Shown: one piece after another, positions 25,284 to 34,110 of the stretch | Numbering within the stretch: position 1 is the stretch's first letter | Layout of the letters: each line of letters begins with the position of its first letter | Assembly (NCBI GenBank): GCA_017450065.1 | Contig: JAFSYI010000054.1 | Coordinates: 23,368-87,367, forward strand | DNA length: 64,000 nt | Reading direction: 5' to 3' | Source: Lachnospiraceae bacterium | Lineage (GTDB): Bacteria; Bacillota; Clostridia; Lachnospirales; Lachnospiraceae | Made by a program: the position numbers and the translations under genes | Notes under the pieces: generated by a model | The model's database searches: none | Told to the model about the DNA's origin: nothing | The model's input: the letters and a program-made list of their open reading frames with translations, nothing else

Positions 25284-25417
25284 TATATCTTTTTTTGTTT
25301 CTTTCCTGTTTGCTTATGGAAATGTCATGCTCACATGCTCGTCCTCATTCCTTAACTTACATGGTATATACAATCTGCGATTGAATTAATAAAGTGGCAT
25401 GATCACATGAGCCATCC

Positions 25418-25446
25418 TTGACTATCAGACCCCCGTAAAGTAAAAT
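25418..25446 (+). promoter_or_regulatory. promoter of the thrH-like gene
   Basis: TTGACT, a 17-bp spacer and TAAAAT, 35 bp before the start codon. Confidence 0.7.
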
Positions 25447-25481
25447 AAACAGGAATCTCAACAAAGCGGAGGGCACACATA

Positions 25482-26084
25482 ATGGAAATCGTATGTTTGG
25501 ATATGGAAGGCGTTCTTGTCCCGGAAATATGGATCGCATTCTCGGAAGCCACCGGCATTCCGGAGCTGAGAAAAACAACAAGGGATGAACCCGATTACGA
25601 TAAGCTGATGAAATACCGCATAGGTATACTTAAGGAACACAATCTCGGACTCAGGGAGATACAGGATACCATCGCAACAATAGACCCCTTCCCGGGAGCT
25701 AAGGAATTCCTGGATGAACTCAGAAGCCTGACACAGGTGATAATACTGAGCGATACCTTTACACAGTTCGCATCGCCTCTTATGAAGAAGTTAGACTGGC
25801 CGACGCTCTTCTGTAATACTCTCGAAGTGGCTGACAGCGGTGAGATAACAGGCTACAGGATGCGTTGCGAGAAGTCCAAGCTCACAACCGTCAAAGCGCT
25901 TCAGTCAATAGGCTATGAGACGATCGCGGCAGGCGACAGCTTCAACGACCTCGGGATGATACAGGCAGGAAAAGCAGGCTTTCTGTTCAGGAGTACGGAA
26001 CAGATAAAAAAAGATTACCCTCAGTACCCGGCTTTTGAAGAATATAACGACTTACTGAAAGCGATCAAAAAGGAGCTGTCATAG
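25482..26084 (+). CDS. thrH: HAD phosphatase, ThrH-like phosphoserine phosphatase / homoserine phosphotransferase
   Basis: A 200-residue HAD enzyme. Motif I is CLDMEGVLVPEIW (Asp nucleophile; ThrH has DMEG rather than DxDGT), motif II is ILSDTFTQF, and motifs III/IV are the Lys in RCEKSKL and AAGDSFNDLGM. This pattern is that of ThrH, which removes phosphate from phosphoserine or passes it to homoserine. It is a single-gene unit with a strong promoter and a terminator that includes its stop codon. Confidence 0.85.
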   Translation: MEIVCLDMEGVLVPEIWIAFSEATGIPELRKTTRDEPDYDKLMKYRIGILKEHNLGLREIQDTIATIDPFPGAKEFLDELRSLTQVIILSDTFTQFASPLMKKLDWPTLFCNTLEVADSGEITGYRMRCEKSKLTTVKALQSIGYETIAAGDSFNDLGMIQAGKAGFLFRSTEQIKKDYPQYPAFEEYNDLLKAIKKELS

Positions 26085-26097
26085 GACAGCTCCTTTT
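26068..26097 (+). terminator. terminator of thrH, stop codon in the loop
   Basis: AAAAGGAGCTGTC pairs with GACAGCTCCTTTT; the four-base loop contains the TAG stop codon. The symmetric stem could also stop the opposite strand. Confidence 0.9.
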
Positions 26098-26142
26098 GTA
26101 AACGCTTCCGTTTGAGCAGCGAAAACCACGGCCTGCTCAGTC

Positions 26143-27072
26143 TTAATCCGTATATGCGGCTATTCCGCCCTTACCCGAGTGCTTGATATTATACATGGCC
26201 TTATCGGCAAGTTCGACCATTTCCACAATATCTCCGGGATCCTTTACATCATGTACATCAACATAACCTATGCTCACGCTTATGGGAACTCCCGCTTCGG
26301 CGGACTTTTCACCGATGCTTTTGCTTATCTCTTTCAGTCTTTCCCTGGCATCCTCAACCGACGAAGGGATGATACCCACGAATTCATCTCCTCCCCACCG
26401 GCTTACCTGTGTTTCATACCTGACTGCATTCCTCAGCTCCCCTGCGATGATCTTAAGCGATATGTCACCGGCATTGTGCCCCGCCTCATCATTCACTCTC
26501 TTAAAATCATCCACATCCAGTATAAAGAATACCGCCTCACGGTAATCCTTATTATCCTTATTCTGCCGCCACCAGACAGCAAAGGAATCGCGGTCGATGA
26601 GATCCGTCAGATTATCCCTCGATGCCTTCTGCAGATCTCTCCACATATGGATCCTGGGCTCTGTGCTGGCGTATACAAGTACTACCGACTGGTCTCTTCC
26701 CTCATCATCCGTCCACGGGATAACGAGCTCATCACCGTCCTTAAGCTCAACACTTTCATCCGGCCTTAATGCCACGCCCTTGTACTTGGTGGGATTGGTC
26801 GTGGATGATGCTATATAACACGTTACACTGTCCTCTGTGGTAAAGATGCCATGCTTCCTCGAAATAAACTGAGCATGTACCGGAATATCCGGCATCCAGT
26901 CTCCCGACGGTCTTCCCATGGTCTGACATCCCGACAGTCTGTATTCGGAAATGGTACGGCCGTAACAGGTAAACAGTGTCGGACGGAGTATCACACTCTC
27001 GGATGTCCCGTTTTTTGAAGGCATCAATGTCTCTGTATTTGATTGTAAGCCGTTAATATTCTCCACATTCAT
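26143..27072 (-). CDS. FHA-GGDEF diguanylate cyclase
   Basis: A 309-residue soluble protein. An FHA-type domain (about 30-130) shows the binding residues in TMGRPSGDW and FISRKHGIF; such domains bind phosphothreonine. The GGDEF domain is intact (SRWGGDEFVGI) with FFILDVDDFKRVND before it. It may couple Ser/Thr phosphorylation to cyclic di-GMP synthesis. It is divergent from another GGDEF gene across a 211-bp region. The ribosome site before 27072 is weak; an internal ATG (residue 17) is possible. Confidence 0.85.
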   Translation of the reverse strand: MNVENINGLQSNTETLMPSKNGTSESVILRPTLFTCYGRTISEYRLSGCQTMGRPSGDWMPDIPVHAQFISRKHGIFTTEDSVTCYIASSTTNPTKYKGVALRPDESVELKDGDELVIPWTDDEGRDQSVVLVYASTEPRIHMWRDLQKASRDNLTDLIDRDSFAVWWRQNKDNKDYREAVFFILDVDDFKRVNDEAGHNAGDISLKIIAGELRNAVRYETQVSRWGGDEFVGIIPSSVEDARERLKEISKSIGEKSAEAGVPISVSIGYVDVHDVKDPGDIVEMVELADKAMYNIKHSGKGGIAAYTD

Positions 27073-27120
27073 TACGGTTAACAGTACCTTTTGATCTTAA
27101 TGTTCATATAATTCAAATTA

Positions 27121-27150
27121 ATTTTACTCTAAAACACTTCCCAAAATCAA
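27121..27150 (-). promoter_or_regulatory. promoter of the FHA-GGDEF gene
   Basis: TTGATT, an 18-bp spacer and TAAAAT, about 50 bp before the start codon. Confidence 0.55.
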
Positions 27151-27213
27151 GATTTATTATTCATTATCTTAATTATAGGCTTACATGATGTTTATTTTTA
27201 CATGGATAGTGTG

Positions 27214-27219
27214 TATAAT
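27214..27219 (+). promoter_or_regulatory. -10 box of the sensor-GGDEF gene
   Basis: A perfect TATAAT 65 bp before the GTG start. No convincing -35 is seen, so an activator may be needed. Confidence 0.4.
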
Positions 27220-27283
27220 GTATTATGTAAATTATTTTAAGTATAATACAGACCTTTAGATTAGCCGTTGGCGGAGGTAAACC

Positions 27284-29140
27284 GTGCGCAGATACATTCA
27301 GATGCTTACAAGTACATGGGATCTTAACTACCTTACTTCTCTTGTAAGCGGGATATCCAAACGACTGCAGAATGAAGATATAAGTCTTCACATATTCAAC
27401 GCCTATGATGAGATTTATGAAAAGGACTACTATGAGCAGGACCGGTCCATATTCTCACTTCCTCATGCCGATAACTATATCGGCATGATCGCTGCGTTTA
27501 ACAGCGTCGATTCCACTCACATCCTTGCGGATCAGGTTGCAGGCTTCAAAAAGAAAAACAAACCTGTGGTAAGTATCGACCAGCACGCTCCCGATGCTCC
27601 CTTCTTCGGTCTCGATAATTACAAGTCAATGTACAGCCTTGTCGAGCACATGCTGACCGTACATGGCTGCCGCACGTTCAACTATGTCGGCGGTCCGGAG
27701 ACAAACGAAGAGAATCAGCTTAGATACAGAGCGTTTACCGACTGTCTCCTGGCTCACGGTCTAAAGCCGGACCCCGGCCGTGTGGGACATTACCGCTTCG
27801 TCGTTGAGGACGGCCATATAGCCTATAATGAATTCAAATCACGTAACGTGCATCTTCCGGACGCCGTTATATGTGCAAACGACGGAATGGCCTACGGTTA
27901 CTGTCTTGCGGCAGCAAAGGATGGTTTTCACGCCCCGAAGGATTTCCGGATAACAGGCTTTGACAACATAGAACAGGCACAGTACTACCTTCCTTCCATT
28001 ACAAGCATTAACCGGAGCTGGGAACAGCTGGGGTATGATGCTGCGGATGGACTCATGAAAATGCTTGCCGGTGGAGAAGATCTGAGCGGCGATCACTTTA
28101 CGCAGGGATTTATCAGGATCAATGAAAGCTGCGGCTGTAATGAGGGCAAGCGCAGCCTTAGTACTGATTACCTCGGACTTCTTAACAAGTTAAGCTATGA
28201 AAGACAGACCACACAGAAGCTCTATGATCTGAGAAAGCAGCTGCTAAGCTCTCCCAATATCCATAATCTCAGGCAAAGCCTGCAGAACAGCTGTGAAGTG
28301 CTTAATATTCAGGAATATGCGGTATGTCTCAGCGAGAACTTCTATAAGGATGAATACGGAAATGTAGCCGAAAGATTTACCGGGAAGATGCGTGCATATA
28401 TGCCTGGAAGCCTTACAGACATAGAAACATCCGTCACCCTGCTTCCACCCGCTTATGAAGAAAAAAAAGATATATATATTTTCTCCGCCCTTCATTTCGG
28501 CCCGGAGACCTTCGGATACTGTGTAATGCCGTTTGATCAAGAGCTGGTATCGAGCGGTGCCCACCGCAGCCTTATGGACAGTCTGGCTCTTGCGCTTATC
28601 AACATCAAGCAGCACATGTTCCTTGATATGATGAATGATAAGCTCAGAAGCCTGTACGTCCAGGATACGCTTACAGGTCTTTATAACCGTTTTGGTTTCC
28701 GTGACCTGAGCGCTTCCTTCTTTGAAGAGAACAACGGCTGCATATTTGTGGTATATGCAGATCTTGACAATCTTAAGACGATCAATGATAATTACGGCCA
28801 CAGCCACGGTGACAGGGCGATCATCGCGCTTGCCGATGCGCTTAAAGATACCTTCAGGGATGAGGATATAAAGATCCGCATGGGCGGTGATGAGTTCATT
28901 GTTATCGGAAGCTATCTCGGAAATTGGATGCTCGACAGATACTGCAGGAATATTGAACAGTATCTTATCAGATACAGTAAAGAAAATGATTTTCCCGTTA
29001 CCATACAGGCAAGCGTGGCTTATGTGAGCAATGACAATCCCGAAAGCAGTATAAATATAGAAGCACTTGTACACGAAGCCGATCAGCGCATGTATGAGAT
29101 CAAGGAACAGCATCATAAAGATAAAAAATCACGGACTTAA
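27284..29140 (+). CDS. LacI-type ligand-binding domain fused to a diguanylate cyclase
   Basis: A 618-residue protein. Residues 1-280 look like the sugar-binding fold of LacI/GalR regulators (YVGGPETNEENQLRYRAF, DAVICANDGMAYG, ITGFDNIEQAQ) but lack the helix-turn-helix. A middle region of about 150 residues leads to an intact GGDEF domain (RMGGDEFIVI). There is no signal peptide, so a cytoplasmic ligand, perhaps a sugar, is inferred to tune cyclic di-GMP synthesis. The start is GTG with GGAGGT seven bases upstream. Confidence 0.85.
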   Translation: MRRYIQMLTSTWDLNYLTSLVSGISKRLQNEDISLHIFNAYDEIYEKDYYEQDRSIFSLPHADNYIGMIAAFNSVDSTHILADQVAGFKKKNKPVVSIDQHAPDAPFFGLDNYKSMYSLVEHMLTVHGCRTFNYVGGPETNEENQLRYRAFTDCLLAHGLKPDPGRVGHYRFVVEDGHIAYNEFKSRNVHLPDAVICANDGMAYGYCLAAAKDGFHAPKDFRITGFDNIEQAQYYLPSITSINRSWEQLGYDAADGLMKMLAGGEDLSGDHFTQGFIRINESCGCNEGKRSLSTDYLGLLNKLSYERQTTQKLYDLRKQLLSSPNIHNLRQSLQNSCEVLNIQEYAVCLSENFYKDEYGNVAERFTGKMRAYMPGSLTDIETSVTLLPPAYEEKKDIYIFSALHFGPETFGYCVMPFDQELVSSGAHRSLMDSLALALINIKQHMFLDMMNDKLRSLYVQDTLTGLYNRFGFRDLSASFFEENNGCIFVVYADLDNLKTINDNYGHSHGDRAIIALADALKDTFRDEDIKIRMGGDEFIVIGSYLGNWMLDRYCRNIEQYLIRYSKENDFPVTIQASVAYVSNDNPESSINIEALVHEADQRMYEIKEQHHKDKKSRT

Positions 29141-29144
29141 AAAC

Positions 29145-29167
29145 AGAGGGGAGATCATCTCCCCTCT
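29145..29167. terminator. hairpin shared by the convergent sensor-GGDEF and small membrane protein genes
   Basis: AGAGGGGAGA pairs with TCTCCCCTCT around a three-base loop. On the minus strand a run of five T follows. Confidence 0.7.
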
Positions 29168-29538
29168 CAGTCTTCTATTGAATCCCATCCCTCTTCTCTT
29201 TCTTTTTTCAGCTCAAGCATCCTGTCATACTGATCATACATCTTCTGGGTTTCATTCTCAAGCAGGTAATAATGCATTATATACGGGATAAGAAGTACCA
29301 GCAATATGCCTATAAGTGCCAGAACATATACTGCTCCCGTGATAAGATACACTCCGACAGCCATAAAGGTCAAAAGTGCAAACAGCATTGTTACCAGCCA
29401 GTGGATAAGCCGTTCATGCTGAAAGAAACCGATCTGGATAAGATGCTCTTCTATCACCCTGTCCCAGTCTGTCTCTTCGCTGTTCATGCTTATAAGATTA
29501 TCTATCCTGTTCCTGTAATTAAGTATCCGTTCTTTCAT
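29167..29538 (-). CDS. small membrane protein, unknown
   Basis: A 123-residue protein not recognised: an N-terminal amphipathic helix (MKERILNYRNRIDNLI), two hydrophobic helices (about 45-90) and a charged C-terminal coil (MYDQYDRMLELKKEREE). The frame extends to a GTG at 29586 that overlaps the radA stop (GTGA), so translational coupling to radA is possible. The ATG at 29538 has no ribosome site but has a promoter whose start would fall on the ATG itself. Confidence 0.6.
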   Translation of the reverse strand: MKERILNYRNRIDNLISMNSEETDWDRVIEEHLIQIGFFQHERLIHWLVTMLFALLTFMAVGVYLITGAVYVLALIGILLVLLIPYIMHYYLLENETQKMYDQYDRMLELKKEREEGWDSIED

Positions 29539-29544
29539 GATTAT

Positions 29545-29574
29545 ATTATACTCATCATCAGTGGAAATCCGCAA
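29545..29574 (-). promoter_or_regulatory. possible leaderless promoter of the small membrane protein
   Basis: TTGCGG, an 18-bp spacer and TATAAT; only six bases separate the -10 from the ATG at 29538. Confidence 0.4.
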
Positions 29575-29582
29575 CAGAAATG

Positions 29583-30962
29583 TCACAGACAGTCAAGAGC
29601 CTCCTTTACACTGTCAACAAATACAAGCTTCACATTCCCGTCTATTCCCGACATCTGCCCTGAAACACTCTTTGGAAGAATGCAGGTACCAAATCCGAGC
29701 TTATAAGCTTCCCTTACCCTCTCCTTTGCCATGCTCACGCTTCTGACCTCCCCGCTCAGTCCCACTTCGCCGAAGGCAGCCACGTCCTGTGGGATTACTA
29801 TGTTCTTAAAGCTTGATACTATGGCCAGTACAATGCCAAGGTCGACTGCCGGTTCATTAAGCTTCATACCGCCTGCCACATTTACATATGCATCACATTC
29901 ACCCAGTTTAAGCCCCACGCGCTTCTCAAGAACAGCCATAAGCAGGTTGACCCTGTTAAGATCGGCTCCCGTAGTCTGACGCCTCGGTATTCCGAAGCTT
30001 GTACGGCACACCAGCGCCTGAAGCTCTATAAGAAGCGGTCTGGTTCCTTCCATTGCACATACCACCACGGATCCGCTGGCTCCTCCCGGGCGGCCGTTAA
30101 GCATATATTCCGAAGGGTTACCCACCTCGATGAGGCCTTCATTTCTCATTTCAAAAACGCCGATCTCGTTGGTGGAGCCGAATCTGTTCTTAACTCCTCT
30201 GAGTATCCTGTATGAAGCATGGCGGTCTCCCTCAAAATACAGCACCGTATCCACCATATGTTCAAGCACTCTCGGACCCGCCACCGTTCCTTCCTTGGTT
30301 ACATGTCCCACAATGAATATCGTTACGGACAGGCTCTTGGCCAGGCGGAGAAGTATTCCGGTCGCTTCACGTACCTGGGATACACTTCCGGGCGCCGAAG
30401 AGACTTCTTCAGAGAACATTGTCTGGATAGAGTCTATTACAACTACAGCCGGCTTTTGCTTCGTTATGGTATCTTCTATGATACCAAGATCCGTTTCGCA
30501 CAAAAGCGATAACGAATCGCCGAACTCTCCCAGCCTCTGAGCCCTCATCTTTATCTGTTTAAGTGATTCCTCTCCCGAAATATATAAAACAGATATATCG
30601 TCCTCTGTCAGCTGTCTGCATACCTGAAGAAGAAGCGTGGATTTTCCTATACCCGGATCACCTCCCACAAGCACAAGCGATCCTCTTACGATCCCGCCTC
30701 CCAGTACACGGTTAAGCTCCGGCATATGTGTATCAAGCTTATCCTCATCTTCGAGTGTGATCCCCGAAAGCTTCATCGGTAAACTGCCCGGCGAATGTGC
30801 TCCGGCACCGGAACCCGTTTTACCGCCGGATGCGGATCTTTTATTAACCGTTTCCTCAACAAGAGTATTCCATGACCGGCAGGACGGACACTGCCCCATC
30901 CATTTGGATGATTCGTATCCGCAGCTGCTGCAGAAAAATACGGTTGTTTTACCCTTTGCCAT
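29583..30962 (-). CDS. radA: DNA repair protein RadA (Sms)
   Basis: A 459-residue protein with the family's three parts: a four-Cys zinc finger (CSSCGYESSKWMGQCPSC), a RecA-like ATPase with Walker A GGDPGIGKSTLLLQ and the RadA signature KNRFGSTNEIG, and a C-terminal Lon-protease-like domain (GGMKLNEPAVDLGI). It acts as a branch-migrating helicase in recombination. GGAGAG precedes the ATG. Confidence 0.96.
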   Translation of the reverse strand: MAKGKTTVFFCSSCGYESSKWMGQCPSCRSWNTLVEETVNKRSASGGKTGSGAGAHSPGSLPMKLSGITLEDEDKLDTHMPELNRVLGGGIVRGSLVLVGGDPGIGKSTLLLQVCRQLTEDDISVLYISGEESLKQIKMRAQRLGEFGDSLSLLCETDLGIIEDTITKQKPAVVVIDSIQTMFSEEVSSAPGSVSQVREATGILLRLAKSLSVTIFIVGHVTKEGTVAGPRVLEHMVDTVLYFEGDRHASYRILRGVKNRFGSTNEIGVFEMRNEGLIEVGNPSEYMLNGRPGGASGSVVVCAMEGTRPLLIELQALVCRTSFGIPRRQTTGADLNRVNLLMAVLEKRVGLKLGECDAYVNVAGGMKLNEPAVDLGIVLAIVSSFKNIVIPQDVAAFGEVGLSGEVRSVSMAKERVREAYKLGFGTCILPKSVSGQMSGIDGNVKLVFVDSVKEALDCL

Positions 30963-30987
30963 TGCTCTCTCCTGTCCTTAAACCGCA

Positions 30988-31026
30988 AACACGGCTGCGT
31001 ATATATAGGTTTACGCGGCCGTGTTT
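30988..31026 (-). terminator. hairpin between the conserved small protein gene and radA
   Basis: AACACGGCTGCGT pairs with ACGCGGCCGTGTT over 13 positions (one mismatch-type pair) with a 12-base loop. The T-run is better on the plus strand than on the minus strand. Confidence 0.55.
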
Positions 31027-31071
31027 TCTCATATTCTTGTAACTATTAAGAACGGTAACACTCCTGACCTT

Positions 31072-31482
31072 TTACAGCTGAACTGCCACCATTACATATC
31101 CGTTGCCTTCCAGTTCAACGCTGAAGCTTAACTTGCCGCCAAGGTTGCTCTTAACCCTTCCCGTACTCTTGCCATCCAGCAGCACTTCATACTCAGTGTC
31201 TTCCTTAACGCCAACCGTGATCTGTGCATCCTCATTTCCCGATACCGAGAAAAACACTCCTTCGTTAGTAGCATGAAAACCGTGTACACTTGTTCCCGGA
31301 ACGGATTCGTATACAAACATTCCGTCGCGTTCAAGCTTGGTCATATCCTTGAATGTTTTAACCTTATAGATGTTACCTGCACATTCATGATCATCCTTCT
31401 TGGCCTTCTCATTAAGCTCATAATTGCCGAAGCTTAACCCCCCGTCGGCCTCCGTCCTTATCAATTCCGTTACAACTGCCAT
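31072..31482 (-). CDS. conserved small clostridial protein (often labelled endosialidase), function unknown
   Basis: A 136-residue, beta-rich cytoplasmic protein that begins MAVVTELIRTEADGGLSFG and contains TKLERDGMFVYESVPGT. I recall close relatives in many Lachnospiraceae and Clostridia, sometimes annotated endosialidase on weak grounds; no catalytic motif is visible. AAGGAG precedes the ATG. It lies between clpC and radA with its own flanking gaps. Confidence 0.6.
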   Translation of the reverse strand: MAVVTELIRTEADGGLSFGNYELNEKAKKDDHECAGNIYKVKTFKDMTKLERDGMFVYESVPGTSVHGFHATNEGVFFSVSGNEDAQITVGVKEDTEYEVLLDGKSTGRVKSNLGGKLSFSVELEGNGYVMVAVQL

Positions 31483-31636
31483 CTTTTCTTCTCCTTATTA
31501 CCACCTGTTAAATTAGATACCTGTAAAAAGGATCGTTCAGAACATACATATGTCCTCAACATTCCTGTATTCAGTATACTAAATATGCGCCGTATTTTCC
31601 ACATAAATAAGAACAACTTTCACGGATTCTTTACAA

Positions 31637-34087
31637 TCATTCCTGTACGGTGATCTCTATTTCATTGTTCTTAAGGCTTACCTTTACCTTATCGTTCTCC
31701 TTTATCCTGCCGTCAAGCACCGCCTCGGCCAGCTTATCCTCAAGCATGGTCTGTATGGCTCTTTTAAGAGGTCTTGCGCCGAACTTCTTATCCGCTCCCT
31801 TTAATGCTATGTGCTTCTTCACCTGATCCGTAACAGTCAGGATCACATTCATCTCTTCCTTCATCCTGGCCGCAAGCTGTCCCGTAAGAAGAGTGACGAT
31901 CTTTTTCATGTCATCCTGCGACAGAGCCCTGAAAACTATGATCTCATCGATCCTGTTAATGAATTCGGGCTTAAATATCCTCTTAACCTCTTCCATAACT
32001 CCCGACTTCATTTTATTGTGATCCGCTTCTTCATTTGCCTCTGTGACAAATCCGAGATGCTTGGGCTCGATTATCCGGTTTGCGCCGGCATTTGATGTCA
32101 TTATGATAACACAGTCCTTAAAGGAGACCTTACGTCCGTTTGAATCCGTTATATTTCCCTCGTCAAGTACCTGAAGAAGTATATTGAAAACATCGGGATG
32201 TGCCTTCTCTATTTCATCAAACAGCACGACCGAATACGGATTGCGCCTTACCTTCTCGGACAGTTGTCCGCCCTCTTCAAAGCCTACATATCCGGGAGGG
32301 GATCCTATGAGCTTGCTTACCGTATGCTTCTCCATATACTCGGACATGTCTACTCTTATCATTGCGTTTTCCGTACCGAACAGTACCTCTGTCAACGCTT
32401 TTGACAGTTCGGTCTTGCCCACGCCCGTGGGACCGAGGAAAAGGAATGAACCAATAGGCCTGTTTTTCTCCTTAAGACCCACCCTTCCTCTCTTGATCGC
32501 ACGTGATACCGCAGATACCGCTTCATCCTGACCGATAACCCGTTTCTTAAGGGTCTTCTCCATACGGTTAAGCTTTGCGCTCTCACCTTCCTTAAGCCTG
32601 GATACCGGAATCCTGGTCCACTGTGCCACCACATCAGCCACCATATCTGCCGTTACCGTTGCTTTATCCTCTGCATCGCTTAAGTATTTCTTCTGCTTAC
32701 GCTTATACGTCTTTTCAAGCTTTGCCTGCTCCTTCTTAAGCGCTCCGAAGAGTGCGGGATCATCATTTCTCAGGGCTTCTTCCTTCTGCTCTTCTATCTC
32801 ATCCAGCCTTTCCCTGAGTTCATCCATGGCCGCAGGTGATTTAAGTGTACTGATCTTAAGCCTTGCGGCTGACTCATCCATAAGATCTATGGCTTTGTCA
32901 GGAAGGAACCTGTCATTTATATATCTGTCTGAAAGCCTGGCACAGGCTTCAAGAGCTTCATCCTCATATACAACGCTGTGGTGTTTCTCGTATGCGCCGC
33001 GTATTCCTTTCAGTATGGCTATGGTATCCTCAACCGAAGGCGGTTCAACACTTATCGGCTGGAACCTTCGTTCAAGCGCCGCATCCTTCTCTATGTACTT
33101 CCTGTACTCATCATGGGTAGTGGCTCCGATGATCTGTACTTCTCCTCTCGAAAGTGAAGGCTTAAGTATATTGGAAGCATCCAGAGAACCCTCTGCTCCT
33201 CCTGCTCCTATCAGAGTATGCAGCTCGTCCACAAACAGAATGATATTCTTATTCTCGGTAACCTCATTTATAACTTTTTTTATGCGCTCCTCGAACTCTC
33301 CTCTGTACTTCGTTCCGGCTACCATTGATGCCATATCGAGAGTAAGAAGACGTTTCCCGAGGATGGTCTTTGGAACAGCTCCTTCCACGATCCTTCTTGC
33401 CAGTCCTTCAACTATCGCAGTCTTGCCGACGCCCGGTTCACCCACCAGGCACGGATTGTTCTTGGTACGTCTGCTGAGAGTCTGGATTATTCGCTGTATC
33501 TGTGTCTCCCGCCCTATTACCGGATCAAGCTTTCCCTGCTCCGCCAGCTTTGTAAGATCCCGGCTGTATTTATCTATAAGCATCTGCGATCCCGGCATTC
33601 TGGTCTGGCCCTGACGCATATTCTGGATCTGATCCCTGTACTTATTTACATCCTCGCCTATGGCTATAAGCGTATCCACATAGAGCTTCTGTATATTTAC
33701 CCCAAGTGTATTAAGCAGCCTTACTGCGAGATTGTCATCATCCTGTATCATTGCTATCAGAAGATGTTCCGTACCTATCCTGTCCTCATCCATCGAGGCA
33801 GCCACATCCTGCGCCATATCAAGCAGCATCGCAAAACGGGGCGTGTATCCGCCCCTGTCTATTACCTTAACATCCGCATCCGGTGCTATCTGTTTATCTA
33901 TCAGCTCCCGGACCTTCTCGGCTGTGACCTCATTTTTTTTAAGCACTTCATATGCCACCGAGGAGCCGTCTGCCATAAACGCAAGCAGAAGATGCTCCGA
34001 TCCCACATATCCATGATGAAGATTCCCGGATAACGCCTTGGCGATATCCAGGATCATCTTTGCTTTATCCGTATACTCCATTGCCAT
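31637..34087 (-). CDS. clpC: ATP-dependent Clp protease ATPase subunit ClpC
   Basis: An 816-residue Hsp100 unfoldase. It has a double Clp-N domain (about 5-145), AAA-1 with GEPGVGKTAIVEGLA and LFVDELHTLIGAG, a middle domain with a Lys/Glu-rich coil (about 410-460), and AAA-2 with GPTGVGKTELSKAL and VVLFDEIEKAHPDV. The motif ending GSPPGYVGFEEGG is the substrate pore loop. It should feed proteins to ClpP. Only 23 bp separate it from the upstream surface-protein gene. No McsA/McsB or CtsR is in the operon. Confidence 0.95.
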   Translation of the reverse strand: MAMEYTDKAKMILDIAKALSGNLHHGYVGSEHLLLAFMADGSSVAYEVLKKNEVTAEKVRELIDKQIAPDADVKVIDRGGYTPRFAMLLDMAQDVAASMDEDRIGTEHLLIAMIQDDDNLAVRLLNTLGVNIQKLYVDTLIAIGEDVNKYRDQIQNMRQGQTRMPGSQMLIDKYSRDLTKLAEQGKLDPVIGRETQIQRIIQTLSRRTKNNPCLVGEPGVGKTAIVEGLARRIVEGAVPKTILGKRLLTLDMASMVAGTKYRGEFEERIKKVINEVTENKNIILFVDELHTLIGAGGAEGSLDASNILKPSLSRGEVQIIGATTHDEYRKYIEKDAALERRFQPISVEPPSVEDTIAILKGIRGAYEKHHSVVYEDEALEACARLSDRYINDRFLPDKAIDLMDESAARLKISTLKSPAAMDELRERLDEIEEQKEEALRNDDPALFGALKKEQAKLEKTYKRKQKKYLSDAEDKATVTADMVADVVAQWTRIPVSRLKEGESAKLNRMEKTLKKRVIGQDEAVSAVSRAIKRGRVGLKEKNRPIGSFLFLGPTGVGKTELSKALTEVLFGTENAMIRVDMSEYMEKHTVSKLIGSPPGYVGFEEGGQLSEKVRRNPYSVVLFDEIEKAHPDVFNILLQVLDEGNITDSNGRKVSFKDCVIIMTSNAGANRIIEPKHLGFVTEANEEADHNKMKSGVMEEVKRIFKPEFINRIDEIIVFRALSQDDMKKIVTLLTGQLAARMKEEMNVILTVTDQVKKHIALKGADKKFGARPLKRAIQTMLEDKLAEAVLDGRIKENDKVKVSLKNNEIEITVQE

Positions 34088-34110
34088 ATACAGTATTACC
34101 TGCCTTATAA

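Noticed and set aside
32511-32525. Another TACCGCAGA copy
   Set aside because: It lies inside clpC coding sequence and is best taken as chance.
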